Assembly (NCBI GenBank): GCA_902168105.1
Contig: CABHOY010000038.1
Span: 372,001 to 436,000 of the forward strand
DNA: 64,000 bases
Source: an uncultured Flavihumibacter sp.
GTDB taxonomy: Bacteria > Bacteroidota > Bacteroidia > Chitinophagales > Chitinophagaceae
Direction of reading: 5' to 3'
A model generated the notes under the pieces. It searched no databases and was not told the DNA's origin. It saw only the letters and a program-made list of their open reading frames with translations. Positions 40,129 to 49,760 of this stretch are shown piece after piece; the stretch's first letter is position 1, and each line of letters begins with the position of its first letter. The translations under genes and the position numbers were made by a program.

Positions 40129-41259
40129 ATGACTTCAAAATTGTATTTGTACTTAGCCATAATAACTGTGTGGCTGTCTGCCTGTACTTCCAATCATCCG
40201 GAAAATACTACAGGCGCCGCTGTCTCTGTATCTATCATTACAGTCAGCGCTAATGACGCCAACGTTTACAAAGAATATCCTGCCACGGTCGAAGGAGAAA
40301 CCGATGTGCAGATCAGGACGCAGGTGAATGGCATCCTGGAAAAGATCTATGTAGATGAAGGGGCTTATGTAACAAAGGGGCAGTTGCTGTTCAAGGTCAA
40401 TGACCAGGAATATAAAGAACAGCTTAACAATGCCAGCGCTGAATTGCTGGCTGCCAAAGCCGCCGTATCCAACGCACAACTGGAGGTGGAAAAGGTAAAG
40501 CCCCTGGTTGAAAGCAAGGTAGTGGCAGCTACGCAACTGCAAACAGTGCAGTCCAACTATGACATGGCAGTGGCCCGTGAGAAGCAGGCTGCTGCGCGGG
40601 TAGCTGATGCCAACATTAAACTGGCATATACCAATATCAAAGCGCCGGTAAATGGTTATATCGGACGGTTGAATAAAAAGGCAGGGACGCTCGTCGCTCC
40701 TTCGGACGCAGACGCACTGACAGGACTATCTGCTATAGATATGGTCCATGTATACTTCTCTATCGGAGAGCAGGAATTTGTAACGCTGAAAAACGCATTA
40801 AGAGGCGCAACCCTTACCGAAAAACTAAACCAGGCACCGCCTGTTTCCCTTCAGGTAGCAGGTGATTCTGTTTATCCGCAGCAAGGTAAAATAGACATGG
40901 TAAATGGTTCTTTTGAAAAGAACAGTGGCGCCATTACTCTCAGAGCAAGTTTTCCCAATGCGCAGGGCTTATTGCGATCAGGCAATACCGGAAAGATAAA
41001 ACTCTCCTTCATACAGGAAGCTGTAATAGCTATACCACAGACTGCGACGCTGGAAATCCAGGATAAGATATTCGTATACGCTGTGAACGACAGCAGTAAA
41101 GCTTACAAAAGATCTATCATCATCTCCGGCAAATCTGATAATAATTACCTCATCAGGGAAGGGCTGCACAGCGGCGACAAAATAGTGATCTCCGGCATGG
41201 AGCTGTTGCAGGATGGTATGCTGGTACAACCCGCTAAGTCCGTAGCCTCAAAACAATAA
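40129..41259 (+). CDS. RND efflux periplasmic adaptor (membrane fusion protein)
   Basis: A 376-residue lipoprotein (lipobox LSAC, Cys19) linking the RND pump to the outer-membrane channel. Typical segments are present: YPATVEGETDVQIRTQVNGILEKIYVDEGAYVTKGQLLFKVND (lipoyl half), the alpha-hairpin ELLAAKAAVSNAQLEVEKVKPLVESKVVAATQLQTVQSNYDMAVAREKQAAARVADANIKLAYTNIKAPVNGYIGR, and the beta-barrel VYFSIGEQEF. It begins the three-gene pump operon. Confidence 0.94.
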   Translation: MTSKLYLYLAIITVWLSACTSNHPENTTGAAVSVSIITVSANDANVYKEYPATVEGETDVQIRTQVNGILEKIYVDEGAYVTKGQLLFKVNDQEYKEQLNNASAELLAAKAAVSNAQLEVEKVKPLVESKVVAATQLQTVQSNYDMAVAREKQAAARVADANIKLAYTNIKAPVNGYIGRLNKKAGTLVAPSDADALTGLSAIDMVHVYFSIGEQEFVTLKNALRGATLTEKLNQAPPVSLQVAGDSVYPQQGKIDMVNGSFEKNSGAITLRASFPNAQGLLRSGNTGKIKLSFIQEAVIAIPQTATLEIQDKIFVYAVNDSSKAYKRSIIISGKSDNNYLIREGLHSGDKIVISGMELLQDGMLVQPAKSVASKQ

Positions 41260-41378
41260 TAAAGACTTTTTGACGCCCTGTTAGTTGCAGGTAGCGGCTG
41301 TAAACATATACGTATGCAGCGCAGGGGCTTCTCATGCCCTTGCTGTAGCACAAAGACTTTCATTTTAACAGAATAAAA

Positions 41379-44300
41379 ATGCTAAAGAAATTCATAGAAC
41401 AACCTGTATTAGCCACAGTAGTATCCATACTACTGGTGATACTGGGTATCGTAGGCATGACAAGCCTGCCGATAGAAAGGTTCCCAAATATTGCCCCTCC
41501 CACAGTACAGGTAAGGGCGTTTTACCCCGGAGCTAATGCAGAAACCATTTTACGTGCTGTGGCTCCACCGTTGGAGGAAGCGATCAACGGTGTGGAAGAC
41601 ATGAGTTATATGAACTCTTCTTCCAACAACGACGGCTCACTGGTCATCACGGTATACTTTAAACTGGGCACTAATCCGGACCAGGCTGCGGTCAATGTAC
41701 AGAACCGCGTTGCTTCCGCTACCGGCTCGTTGCCACCTGAAGTAGTGCAGGCGGGTATTGTGACCAAGAAAACGCAGAATGGACTGATCATGGGTATTAA
41801 CCTGTTCAGTGACGATGCAAAAACTTATGATCGTACTTTCCTTGCGAACTATGCTTCGATCAACATCATGCCGGAGATACAGCGTATTGCGGGCGTAGGT
41901 GAAGTGAGGATGTTCGGCAGCAATCGTGATTACGCTATGCGTGTGTGGCTGAACCCATCCCAGATGGCGGCTTATCACCTGACACCTGCCGAGGTAATGG
42001 CCGCAATACAGGACAAGAACCTTGAAGCTGCGCCCGGCCGCTTTGGTGAAAGCAGTAATGAGGCGTTTGAATATGTGATCAAGTACCAGGGTAAATATAA
42101 CAGACCGGCTGATTATGAAGAGATCGTGATCAGAACTAATCCTGATGGCACATTATTACATCTTAAGGATGTAGCCAGGGTAGAACTCGGCGCTTACACC
42201 TATGGTAGTTTCAATACCCTGAATGGTGTGGGTGCAGATGTAAAAGATGCTCCGGCTGTTTCTATTGAGGTATTACAATTACCGAATTCCAATGCGAGAG
42301 ATATACAGGTAAAGATCGAGGAATTCATGTTGCGCGCAGCTAAAGATTTCCCTAAAGGCGTACGGCAGCAAACATTGTATTATACTAAAGATATGCTTGA
42401 CCAGTCGATCAGCCAGGTTACCCATACCCTGATCGAGGCTTTTATACTTGTGTTCCTTGTAGTATTCCTGTTCCTGCAAGACTTCCGTTCTACGCTTATT
42501 CCGGCCATTGCAGTTCCAGTGGCCATTATTGGTACTTTTTTCTTCATGTCCATATTTGGCTTCTCCATTAACCTGCTCACTTTATTTGCACTGGTACTGG
42601 CTATAGGTATCGTAGTAGACGACGCCATTGTGGTGGTAGAGGCGGTACACGCCAAACTGGAACATGGGAACGCTTCTGCACGAAAGGCTACGCTTAGCGC
42701 CATGCATGAGATTACGGCCCCTATTATCTCCATTACGCTTGTGATGGCGGCAGTATTCTTACCGGTAGGTTTTATGCAAGGTTCTGCCGGTGTGTTCTAT
42801 CGTCAGTTTGCCTTTACGCTGGCCATCGCCATTTTCATATCGGCTATTAATGCACTTACGCTGAGCCCTGCACTTACTGCACTGTTCCTGAAAGGAGGAC
42901 ATGGGCATGAGGGAGAAACTCCCACCACTTTCAAGCAACGTTTTTTTGCAGGCTTCAACAGGAGCTTTCACAATATGACCAATCGTTATACGGGTAGCAT
43001 TAACTGGCTCATTAAACATAAGTGGGTAAGTCTAAGCGGACTTGTACTGGTCATTATAGCCACCGTAATAATGGTACGCAAAACGCCGACCGGTTTTATT
43101 CCGTCGGAAGATATCGGTTTTATAGCCGTAGCGATCAATTTGCCTCCGGGCGCTTCGCAGCAACGGACAGAAGAAGTATTGAAAGAGATGTCAGAGGCGA
43201 TCCGTCCTTTACCGACAACCCGCATCTTCAACGTGGTTTCCGGTGTCAACATGTTTACCGGGGCGACGAGTCCTTCGGCGGCGGTAGCTTTTTATATACC
43301 TCACAGGGACCCGAAGCAGGGAGAAGTAAAGGGTGTAACAGCAGTAATGGACGATATGCGGGCGAAGCTGCAGTCGGTAAAGGGTGCTAACTTCATTGTA
43401 TTCACGCTGCCAACAGTGCCTGGTTTTGGTAATGTGGATGGTCTGGACCTTGTATTGCAGGATAAAACGGGCGGCGCATTGGACAAATTCAGCGGCGTGG
43501 CGGGCAAATTCCTGGAAGAGCTGAATAAGCGCCCCGAAATCGCCATGGCCTTCACTCCTTTCAGGTCAGACTATCCACAATTGCAGATGAATGTGGAGAA
43601 AGAAAAGGCTGCACAACTGCATGTAAGCGTAAGGGACATATTACAGACCATGCAGGCTTATTTCGGTAGTGCGCAGGTATCGGACTTCAATCGCTTTGGA
43701 AAATATTACCGTGTGATGGTACAAGCTGATAAGGCCTCACGAACAGATCCCGCATCACTGAATGGTGTATATGTAAAGAACGCTTATAACGAGATGGTCC
43801 CTATTAACACCCTGGTGTCCCTGAAACGTGTATTCGGCCCTGAAACGATCACCAGGTACAACCTGTTCAATTCGATCTCAGTTACTGCCATGCCGAAGCC
43901 AGGATTCAGTACAGGGGACGCCATCAAGGCTGTGCAGGAAGTAGCACAAAAGCAGCTTCCTTCCGGTTTCTCTTATGAATTTTCGGGTGTTACTAAAGAA
44001 GAGATCTCATCCAGCGGGCAGGCGCTTACTATTTTTGTGCTCTCCCTCTTGTTTGTCTATTTCCTTTTGGCTGCACAGTTTAACAGTTACATCATGCCTG
44101 TTGCAGTGTTATTGTCTGTGCCTACGGGTATACTGGGCGTATTTATCGCCATTGGTTTTGCAGGCATCGATAACAACATCTATGTACAGGTGGCGCTGAT
44201 CATGCTGATAGGCCTATTAGCGAAGAATGCCATTCTGATCATTGAGTTTGCGGTGCAACGCAGACATGCGGGACAAACACTCGTATCGTCGGCCATTGAA

Positions 44301-44570
44301 GCTGCACGCCTGAGGATAAGGCCGATCATTATGACCTCCATTGCTTTCATTGTTGGTATGATACCGATGATGCGTGCCACAGGCCCTTCCGCTATGGGCA
44401 ATCACTCCATCAGTATCGGGGCAGCAGGTGGCATGCTGACCGGTGTGGTACTTGGCTTATTCATTATACCTGTACTATATGTTGTGTTCCAATACCTGCA
44501 TGAAAAGATAACGCCCATAAAGGCGGAGGCAGAATCACACAATGAAGACCTGCACCCGGTAGCAGGATAA
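41379..44570 (+). CDS. RND multidrug efflux permease (HAE1/AcrB family)
   Basis: A 1,063-residue inner-membrane proton antiporter of usual length. It has the two repeat halves with twelve membrane segments. N-terminal MLKKFIEQPVLATVVSILLVILGIVGMTSLPIERFPNIAPPTVQVRAFYPGANAETI is diagnostic. The proton relay shows GIVVDDAIVVVEAVHAKLE in TM4 (Asp pair), the TM10 lysine is in IGLLAKNAILIIEFA, and GPSAMGNHSISIGAAGGM lies near the end. It is cotranscribed with the adaptor (120 bases) and the channel (26 bases). Its substrates are not readable. Confidence 0.95.
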   Translation: MLKKFIEQPVLATVVSILLVILGIVGMTSLPIERFPNIAPPTVQVRAFYPGANAETILRAVAPPLEEAINGVEDMSYMNSSSNNDGSLVITVYFKLGTNPDQAAVNVQNRVASATGSLPPEVVQAGIVTKKTQNGLIMGINLFSDDAKTYDRTFLANYASINIMPEIQRIAGVGEVRMFGSNRDYAMRVWLNPSQMAAYHLTPAEVMAAIQDKNLEAAPGRFGESSNEAFEYVIKYQGKYNRPADYEEIVIRTNPDGTLLHLKDVARVELGAYTYGSFNTLNGVGADVKDAPAVSIEVLQLPNSNARDIQVKIEEFMLRAAKDFPKGVRQQTLYYTKDMLDQSISQVTHTLIEAFILVFLVVFLFLQDFRSTLIPAIAVPVAIIGTFFFMSIFGFSINLLTLFALVLAIGIVVDDAIVVVEAVHAKLEHGNASARKATLSAMHEITAPIISITLVMAAVFLPVGFMQGSAGVFYRQFAFTLAIAIFISAINALTLSPALTALFLKGGHGHEGETPTTFKQRFFAGFNRSFHNMTNRYTGSINWLIKHKWVSLSGLVLVIIATVIMVRKTPTGFIPSEDIGFIAVAINLPPGASQQRTEEVLKEMSEAIRPLPTTRIFNVVSGVNMFTGATSPSAAVAFYIPHRDPKQGEVKGVTAVMDDMRAKLQSVKGANFIVFTLPTVPGFGNVDGLDLVLQDKTGGALDKFSGVAGKFLEELNKRPEIAMAFTPFRSDYPQLQMNVEKEKAAQLHVSVRDILQTMQAYFGSAQVSDFNRFGKYYRVMVQADKASRTDPASLNGVYVKNAYNEMVPINTLVSLKRVFGPETITRYNLFNSISVTAMPKPGFSTGDAIKAVQEVAQKQLPSGFSYEFSGVTKEEISSSGQALTIFVLSLLFVYFLLAAQFNSYIMPVAVLLSVPTGILGVFIAIGFAGIDNNIYVQVALIMLIGLLAKNAILIIEFAVQRRHAGQTLVSSAIEAARLRIRPIIMTSIAFIVGMIPMMRATGPSAMGNHSISIGAAGGMLTGVVLGLFIIPVLYVVFQYLHEKITPIKAEAESHNEDLHPVAG

Positions 44571-44595
44571 TCGGTAATCATCAATCATTTTACAA

Positions 44596-45999
44596 ATGGC
44601 AAAAAGAGCTTTTTATATCACCATTCTTATCATCTCTGTTCTGTTGGGCAGGCACGCCCTTGCTCAACAGCCGGATGGTATGCCTTTGCTTCCGGCGGCC
44701 TTTCGCAATCCCGCAAGCCAGGATACCGGCAATATTGCCAATATTCCCTGGAAGCAATTCTTCACCAATAAAGAGTTGGTCGCTTTAATAGATACCGCGT
44801 TAGAAAATAACAATGATCTGCAGCTGGCTGTCCGCAATATAGAGATTGCCAACAGATCTTACAGAGCGGCGAGACTTGGATCGCTCCCGGACATTACGCT
44901 ATCGGCAGGGGCCAGTATACTGAATCCATCGGATAACAGCATTAATGGATTGTCGTCCGAGCTACTGTTACAATCACACCATATAGAGGATTACAGTCTG
45001 GGTATGGGCATTTCATGGGAAGCCGATATCTGGGGAAAAGTAAAGAACCAGAAGAAAGAGGCGCTGGCACGTTACCTGCAGACACAGGAAGCCCGTAAGG
45101 CCGTGCAGACGACACTTATAGCAGCCATTGCCAACGGTTATTACAATTTACTGATGTTGGACCGGCAATTGCAGATTGCCAGAAAAAACTATGCCCTTAG
45201 TGATAGCACGCTGCAAATTTTAAGGGCTCAGTATAACGCTGCACAGGTCACATCACTGGCAGTTCAGCAGGTGGAAGCACAGCAGCTTACAGCGGCACAG
45301 CTTATCCCTGCTATTGAACAGGAAATAGTTATTCAGGAGAACGCGCTGAGCGTACTCTCGGGTACCAATCCTGCCGGCATCAGCAGGAATAAATCGCTCG
45401 ATGAACTGCTGTTGCCGGGCGTAAGCAGCGGGATGCCGTCAGCGTTATTAGACAGAAGGCCGGACGTAAAAGCAGCAGAGCTGGAAGTAGTGGCGCTGAA
45501 CGCGAAGGTAGGTTATACCAAAGCGTACATGTACCCTTCTCTTACTATTTCTGCTCAAGGTGGCGTGAATGCGTTCAGGGCCAGTGACTGGTTCAACCTG
45601 CCCGCTTCCCTGTTTGGCATTGTGGCGGGAGGTATTACACAGCCACTATTTCAGAAGAAAAAGTTACGTACGCAATACGAAGTTGCAAAGATACAAAGAG
45701 AACAGGCTGTGATACGTTTTCGTCAGTCTGTATTGAAAGCTGTGGGGGAAGTATCGGATGCGCTTGTAAAGGTGCAAAAGTTGCAGGAGCAACAAAACGT
45801 AGCGGCAAAGAGGGTTAGCACACTACAAGCCGCCACTGCTAAAGCCGGTCTGTTATTTATCAATGGGCAGGCGACTTACCTGGAAGTACTCACGGCACAA
45901 AATAGTGTACTAACAGGTGAGTTGCAGTTGGCTTCCCTCAAACAATCGCAGTTATCAGCCCTTGTGGAATTGTACAGAAGTCTTGGTGGCGGCTGGTAA
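44596..45999 (+). CDS. Outer-membrane efflux channel (TolC/OprM, NodT family)
   Basis: A 467-residue protein with a signal peptide (AFYITILIISVLLGRHALAQ). The family's repeated coiled-coil architecture is visible: NNDLQLAVRNIEIANRSYRAARLGSLPDITLSAG, DYSLGMGISWEADIWGKVKNQKKEALARYLQTQEARKAVQTTLIAAIANGYYNLLMLDRQL, PSALLDRRPDVKAAELEVVALNAKVGYTKAYMYPSLTISAQGG, and the mirror half ending GQATYLEVLTAQNSVLTGELQLASLKQSQLSALVELYRSLGGGW. It completes the tripartite pump. A terminator follows 20 bases later. Confidence 0.95.
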   Translation: MAKRAFYITILIISVLLGRHALAQQPDGMPLLPAAFRNPASQDTGNIANIPWKQFFTNKELVALIDTALENNNDLQLAVRNIEIANRSYRAARLGSLPDITLSAGASILNPSDNSINGLSSELLLQSHHIEDYSLGMGISWEADIWGKVKNQKKEALARYLQTQEARKAVQTTLIAAIANGYYNLLMLDRQLQIARKNYALSDSTLQILRAQYNAAQVTSLAVQQVEAQQLTAAQLIPAIEQEIVIQENALSVLSGTNPAGISRNKSLDELLLPGVSSGMPSALLDRRPDVKAAELEVVALNAKVGYTKAYMYPSLTISAQGGVNAFRASDWFNLPASLFGIVAGGITQPLFQKKKLRTQYEVAKIQREQAVIRFRQSVLKAVGEVSDALVKVQKLQEQQNVAAKRVSTLQAATAKAGLLFINGQATYLEVLTAQNSVLTGELQLASLKQSQLSALVELYRSLGGGW

Positions 46000-46018
46000 T
46001 TGCTGTGTAATTGAAAAG

Positions 46019-46052
46019 GACGAACCGAATTTTTTCGGTTCGTCTTTATTTT
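46019..46052 (+). terminator. Terminator of the RND operon
   Basis: An 11-bp perfect stem GACGAACCGAA/TTCGGTTCGTC (46019-46029, 46034-46044) with a TTTT loop, followed by TTTATTTT. Confidence 0.9.
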
Positions 46053-46164
46053 AGGCTGTGTTATAGCAACAACCGGGTCAAGGGCAGATCACAGAAGAAG
46101 GATATCCATGTTCGTCAGTCAAGCTATTTGTTATTGAAAGTATGCCACTGCTATATTATCTTTA

Positions 46165-47130
46165 ATGGATATGAAATATCTGAAGAAAACTTTTTGTTTA
46201 GCATTGTTCACTGCATGCATGACATCAGTAAGTATGGCGCAGCAGCTGCCTATATCCCTTGCTGATCCTACAGTATTTAACGATAAAGGAAAGTATTATT
46301 TATATGGGACGGGCAGTAACCAGGGATTTCCTGTTCTTGAATCTGAAGACCTGGAAACCTGGAAGCCTGCGATAAAAAGCGCCGGCGGATTAGCCCTGAC
46401 CAAAGGCGAGGCTTTTGGTTCCAGCGGTTTTTGGGCGCCGCAGATCATTTCATACAAAGGCGCTTATTACATGGCATATACAGCGAACGAGCAAATAGCG
46501 ATTGCCAAAGCGTCCGATCCTGCAGGACCGTTCAGACAAGACCACCCTATTGCACTCAGCGGTACAGGCAAACAGATCGATCCATTCCTGTTTTTTGACA
46601 AAGGTGGGAAAGTCTACCTCTATCATGTCAAGCTGCAACAAGGTAACCGGATCTTTGTAACGGAAATGAAACCTGATCTGTCGGATGTCATTACAGGAAC
46701 AGAAAAGGAATGTATTGCGGGTACGGAGGCATGGGAAAATACCGCCAACTCGGACTGGCCTGTAACAGAAGGCCCTACAGTATTAAAGCATAAGAATATT
46801 TATTACCTGATCTATTCTGCGAATGATTTCCGGAATAAGGACTATGCGGTTGGATATGCCACTGCTACTTCCCCACTCGGCCCCTGGAAGAAATATGAAG
46901 CCAATCCCATCATCAGCAGGCAAACCATTAAACATAACGGTACCGGTCATGGGGATGTGTTCACCGATAAAAAAGGTACGATGTATTACGTCATGCACAT
47001 CCATCGCTCGGAAGAGCAGGTTTCACCGCGTATAACAGGCATGTTGAGACTAGCGTTCAAGCAGGTGAAAGGCGGGCCGGATGTGCTGGTAGCAGATACC
47101 GCCTCCTTCAGGTTATTGCAGACAAAGTAG
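46165..47130 (+). CDS. Secreted GH43 glycoside hydrolase
   Basis: A 321-residue protein with a signal peptide (KYLKKTFCLALFTACMTSVSMAQ); start at 46165 or at Met3 (46171). A single-domain GH43 propeller with all three acidic residues placeable: LADPTVFNDKGKYYLYGTG (Asp base), QIDPFLFFDKGGKVYLYHV (Asp) and TEGPTVLKHKNIYYLIYSAND (Glu acid). The SGFWAPQIISYKGAYYMAYTA segment is typical of arabinosidase/xylosidase members. No polysaccharide-utilisation (SusC/SusD) genes are adjacent. It faces the NRPS-cluster hydrolase across a hairpin. Confidence 0.88.
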   Translation: MDMKYLKKTFCLALFTACMTSVSMAQQLPISLADPTVFNDKGKYYLYGTGSNQGFPVLESEDLETWKPAIKSAGGLALTKGEAFGSSGFWAPQIISYKGAYYMAYTANEQIAIAKASDPAGPFRQDHPIALSGTGKQIDPFLFFDKGGKVYLYHVKLQQGNRIFVTEMKPDLSDVITGTEKECIAGTEAWENTANSDWPVTEGPTVLKHKNIYYLIYSANDFRNKDYAVGYATATSPLGPWKKYEANPIISRQTIKHNGTGHGDVFTDKKGTMYYVMHIHRSEEQVSPRITGMLRLAFKQVKGGPDVLVADTASFRLLQTK

Positions 47131-47156
47131 CTGGTGCTCCGCCGGCAACTTATCAG

Positions 47157-47191
47157 TTTTCTTATATCCGGCAATGCCGGATATAAGAAAA
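47157..47191. repeat. Inverted repeat between convergent genes
   Basis: Positions 47157-47172 and 47176-47191 form a perfect 16-bp stem with a 3-base loop. The stem base is TTTT/AAAA, so no T-run follows the arms on either strand. It could still end transcripts of both convergent genes. Confidence 0.6.
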
Positions 47192-47215
47192 CACTTCATA
47201 TGTGGGTCAATGGTA

Positions 47216-48139
47216 TTAACGGGATTCAAATAAACGGACGCACCAGTCGAGCAGCGCTATGTCGTCGACAATGCTCCAGGAATGCGGATGTCGGCTTCCG
47301 TCTTTTCTATAGCCTTTATTATCTGTTGTTATTATTTCTGCATTTTTATTACCGAGTAATTTCAGCTGGTTTATAAAAGCGGCGATATCCAATACATTGA
47401 GATCATAAAAATCTTTTCCCCTGTTATTGATCCACCAGTTGATATCCGGCTCGGTATACATCCTTACATGCATATTCCTGAGAACAGCGGCATTTCCTCC
47501 ATGTTCTTTGGTGTGACTGAACGGAGATACCCTTTCATATGCTTTTCTATTATCCCGGGGTGAGCCTTTCAGTTTGTTTTTAAATAAGGTTATCAGCTGT
47601 TTCCCCTCGGTAACGGCATCATCATTATAGTTTCTGAGAACAGCGTTCTCTGATTCATTGTAGAGCCGTTCATAGTCTAATGGCGGGTCGGCGGCAAACA
47701 CTGCCACCGGCATCAGCTTAAAAGTACTTTCATTACGCGCGCAATACTCTGCGAACCTCACTGCTGTTGCTCCGGCGGCTGACATACCGCCTATAGCTAT
47801 TTTATCGACCGGGATCTGGTACTTTACGGCTGCTTCATTGATCATTGAATCCAACCGTTTCAGTAATAGGTTATCCATCAGAAAATCGAGATCAGTATCA
47901 GTAAGCACTGCGGTCATTAAGAGGATGCCTTTTGCATAGGCGGCCTTCTTTGCACCTTCCGACAGTCCTGTACTTACCAGGACAATAGCACCATTTACCT
48001 GACCTGCGGGCTGGCGTATTGTGTAAAAGTTCTGAAGGCTATCTTTTGCATTTCTATAAATGTATACCGGTTGTTGCGAATAGGAAGCCAGATACAGCAG
48101 CATTAAAACAAACAGTGCAATACTTCTTTTACAATTCAT
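47216..48139 (-). CDS. Secreted alpha/beta-hydrolase, last gene of the NRPS cluster
   Basis: A 307-residue protein from the start at 48139 (MNCKRSIALFVLMLLYLASYSQ), which is a clean signal peptide; the longer frame from 48193 overlaps the upstream gene. The fold fits an alpha/beta hydrolase: the nucleophile elbow IAIGGMSAAGATAVRFAEY (G-x-S-x-x-G), an acidic residue in FAADPPLDYERL, and a late histidine in DGSRHPHSWSIVD. Placed 19 bases after the CmlA-like gene, it is probably part of the cluster. It could be a periplasmic peptide-tailoring or maturation hydrolase; no thioesterase domain is in the NRPS, but this protein is exported and so is not an obvious substitute. Confidence 0.75.
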   Translation of the reverse strand: MNCKRSIALFVLMLLYLASYSQQPVYIYRNAKDSLQNFYTIRQPAGQVNGAIVLVSTGLSEGAKKAAYAKGILLMTAVLTDTDLDFLMDNLLLKRLDSMINEAAVKYQIPVDKIAIGGMSAAGATAVRFAEYCARNESTFKLMPVAVFAADPPLDYERLYNESENAVLRNYNDDAVTEGKQLITLFKNKLKGSPRDNRKAYERVSPFSHTKEHGGNAAVLRNMHVRMYTEPDINWWINNRGKDFYDLNVLDIAAFINQLKLLGNKNAEIITTDNKGYRKDGSRHPHSWSIVDDIALLDWCVRLFESR

Positions 48140-48158
48140 ACTAACTATCTTTAATGAT

Positions 48159-49760
48159 TCAATTCTTTTCGTAGAAGAGCTCTTTCTCTCCATACAGACG
48201 TTCCGATATGATATCCTTTTCTTTACAAAGATCTATTAGTTTCTGTGATTGTATAATAGGATTTGACTCATCGGTGTATTTAATACTGCTGATGAATTCA
48301 AGCCAGGGCTCCTGCCCCATTGCATAAACATACAACTCCTTAGGCTTGAAAATGTCCACCAGGGACATCCCCTTTGCGCAGTCCGATCCTGACAGGCGTC
48401 TGCTACCATCCTGGTCCCGCTGGATCTTTTTTGTCAGCAAAGGCCCATATAACCAGGACAACGGCGCCCCATCGCATTCCATGCCGAGGAAAAGCACGTC
48501 AATAGGGCCAGTAATTTTACTTACGTGCTCGTATAATGCTGGCTCAACGACGCGGGAATCGGCCATAAACAGCAGCTTGAATCTGTCTATCTGTACTTTG
48601 AAGCAGGCCTTGGTGGCAATGTTCAGATCACTATGCTCGCCTGTAAAAGGCAGGCCGGTAATAATGACATCAGCAAAGTGTATATTTTCCATTTCGCCGA
48701 TCTCCCTTACGTTAGTGAACCCGATGCTATTGAACATTAGTTTCAAACTCGGGTCTTCCAGCTTTCCGCCCGAGGTACGTGGTACTATTATATTTTTTAT
48801 ACGGTGCCTGAGCGGTAAAAGTGTTTCGAATAAAATATGATCCTGATGGTTATGGGTGATCAGGACATAATCTATCGTGTCGGGCAGGTCAATATCTGAA
48901 TAGTGAGCGACGTCCGACTGATATCCATAATAACTGATAAGGGGATCAACCAGGATGCTAATGTCTTTTGTTTCAATAAGGATACATGCATGCCCAAAAT
49001 AGCGCATGCGGATCTTATCGCCCTGGTAGCGCTGATATTCCGGCATGGCTTCGTTTGTGAAAAAGCTGCGGAACAGGTCCATCTTAGCTGCAGGTATTTT
49101 TAAAAGATCTGCGATGTATTCAATATTCTGAGGCATTTTTTTCATTCGGGCCAGTTCGTCAATGGCCGGGTGCCCCAGGGGAATATCTAACAGTAATACG
49201 TCTTTTTCTTCCAGCCGTGGCGTGCTAAGACAAAAAGGCCGGTGATCATTGTCGGTTATCCATAATGCAATACTTTGCGCACTGCGGTCGTAGAATTCGC
49301 TTTCGTACAGTAGTGCTTCAAAAAAACGGAAGTCAGGATTGTTATTACGGTCATAGAATAATTCTACATATCCTTTCAGGATGTCGGGCACTTTTTTGTA
49401 CAACTGTTCCAACCCAAATCCTTTTGCTTCATTGCGCAGCAGGTCGTCCAGCTCTTTAACAGCCTGTGCAAAACGTACCATATTATGGCGTTTAGCCAAT
49501 GTACTGTCTTTCAGTGCGGCTACTTCTTCCGCCCTGTTCCCGGCAAGATCCATAAAAGGCCCTCCTTTCATCTGCGGGTTCTGTACGGCTTCTGCGTGGA
49601 TCTCGGGTGCCATGACGTACGACTCCATAATTGACAGGTGACGGCCTACGATATTCATCGCCGCCGTTGCAGGAGAGATCAAATGACTCCACGCGTACCA
49701 CCTGTCTACCATTGGTTCAATTACTACGTTAGGTTTAAGGTAACATTTCTCAGGGCTCAT
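48159..49760 (-). CDS. CmlA-like diiron beta-hydroxylase (metallo-beta-lactamase fold), NRPS tailoring
   Basis: At 533 residues it has the length and layout of CmlA, the diiron oxygenase that beta-hydroxylates a carrier-protein-bound amino acid in chloramphenicol biosynthesis. The N-terminal ~245 residues form its special helical domain; the rest is a metallo-beta-lactamase fold. The metal motif THNHQDH (302-308) gives H303, H305, D307 and H308. FTGEHSDL supplies a glutamate (E375) where hydrolases have histidine, and ADS supplies D401. Glu in place of His is the CmlA hallmark for oxygen activation. It overlaps the exporter gene by 11 bases. The substrate is not known; an NRPS-bound residue is likely. 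Confidence 0.82.
   Translation of the reverse strand: MSPEKCYLKPNVVIEPMVDRWYAWSHLISPATAAMNIVGRHLSIMESYVMAPEIHAEAVQNPQMKGGPFMDLAGNRAEEVAALKDSTLAKRHNMVRFAQAVKELDDLLRNEAKGFGLEQLYKKVPDILKGYVELFYDRNNNPDFRFFEALLYESEFYDRSAQSIALWITDNDHRPFCLSTPRLEEKDVLLLDIPLGHPAIDELARMKKMPQNIEYIADLLKIPAAKMDLFRSFFTNEAMPEYQRYQGDKIRMRYFGHACILIETKDISILVDPLISYYGYQSDVAHYSDIDLPDTIDYVLITHNHQDHILFETLLPLRHRIKNIIVPRTSGGKLEDPSLKLMFNSIGFTNVREIGEMENIHFADVIITGLPFTGEHSDLNIATKACFKVQIDRFKLLFMADSRVVEPALYEHVSKITGPIDVLFLGMECDGAPLSWLYGPLLTKKIQRDQDGSRRLSGSDCAKGMSLVDIFKPKELYVYAMGQEPWLEFISSIKYTDESNPIIQSQKLIDLCKEKDIISERLYGEKELFYEKN

Noticed and set aside
46011..46265. Plus-strand ORF of 84 codons after the RND operon
   Set aside because: It runs through the terminator hairpin and overlaps the signal-peptide region of the GH43 gene in another frame.
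29132..47130. Possibility that the two GH43 genes mark a polysaccharide utilisation locus
   Set aside because: They are about 16 kb apart, and no SusC/SusD pair, sulfatase or hybrid sensor lies near either.
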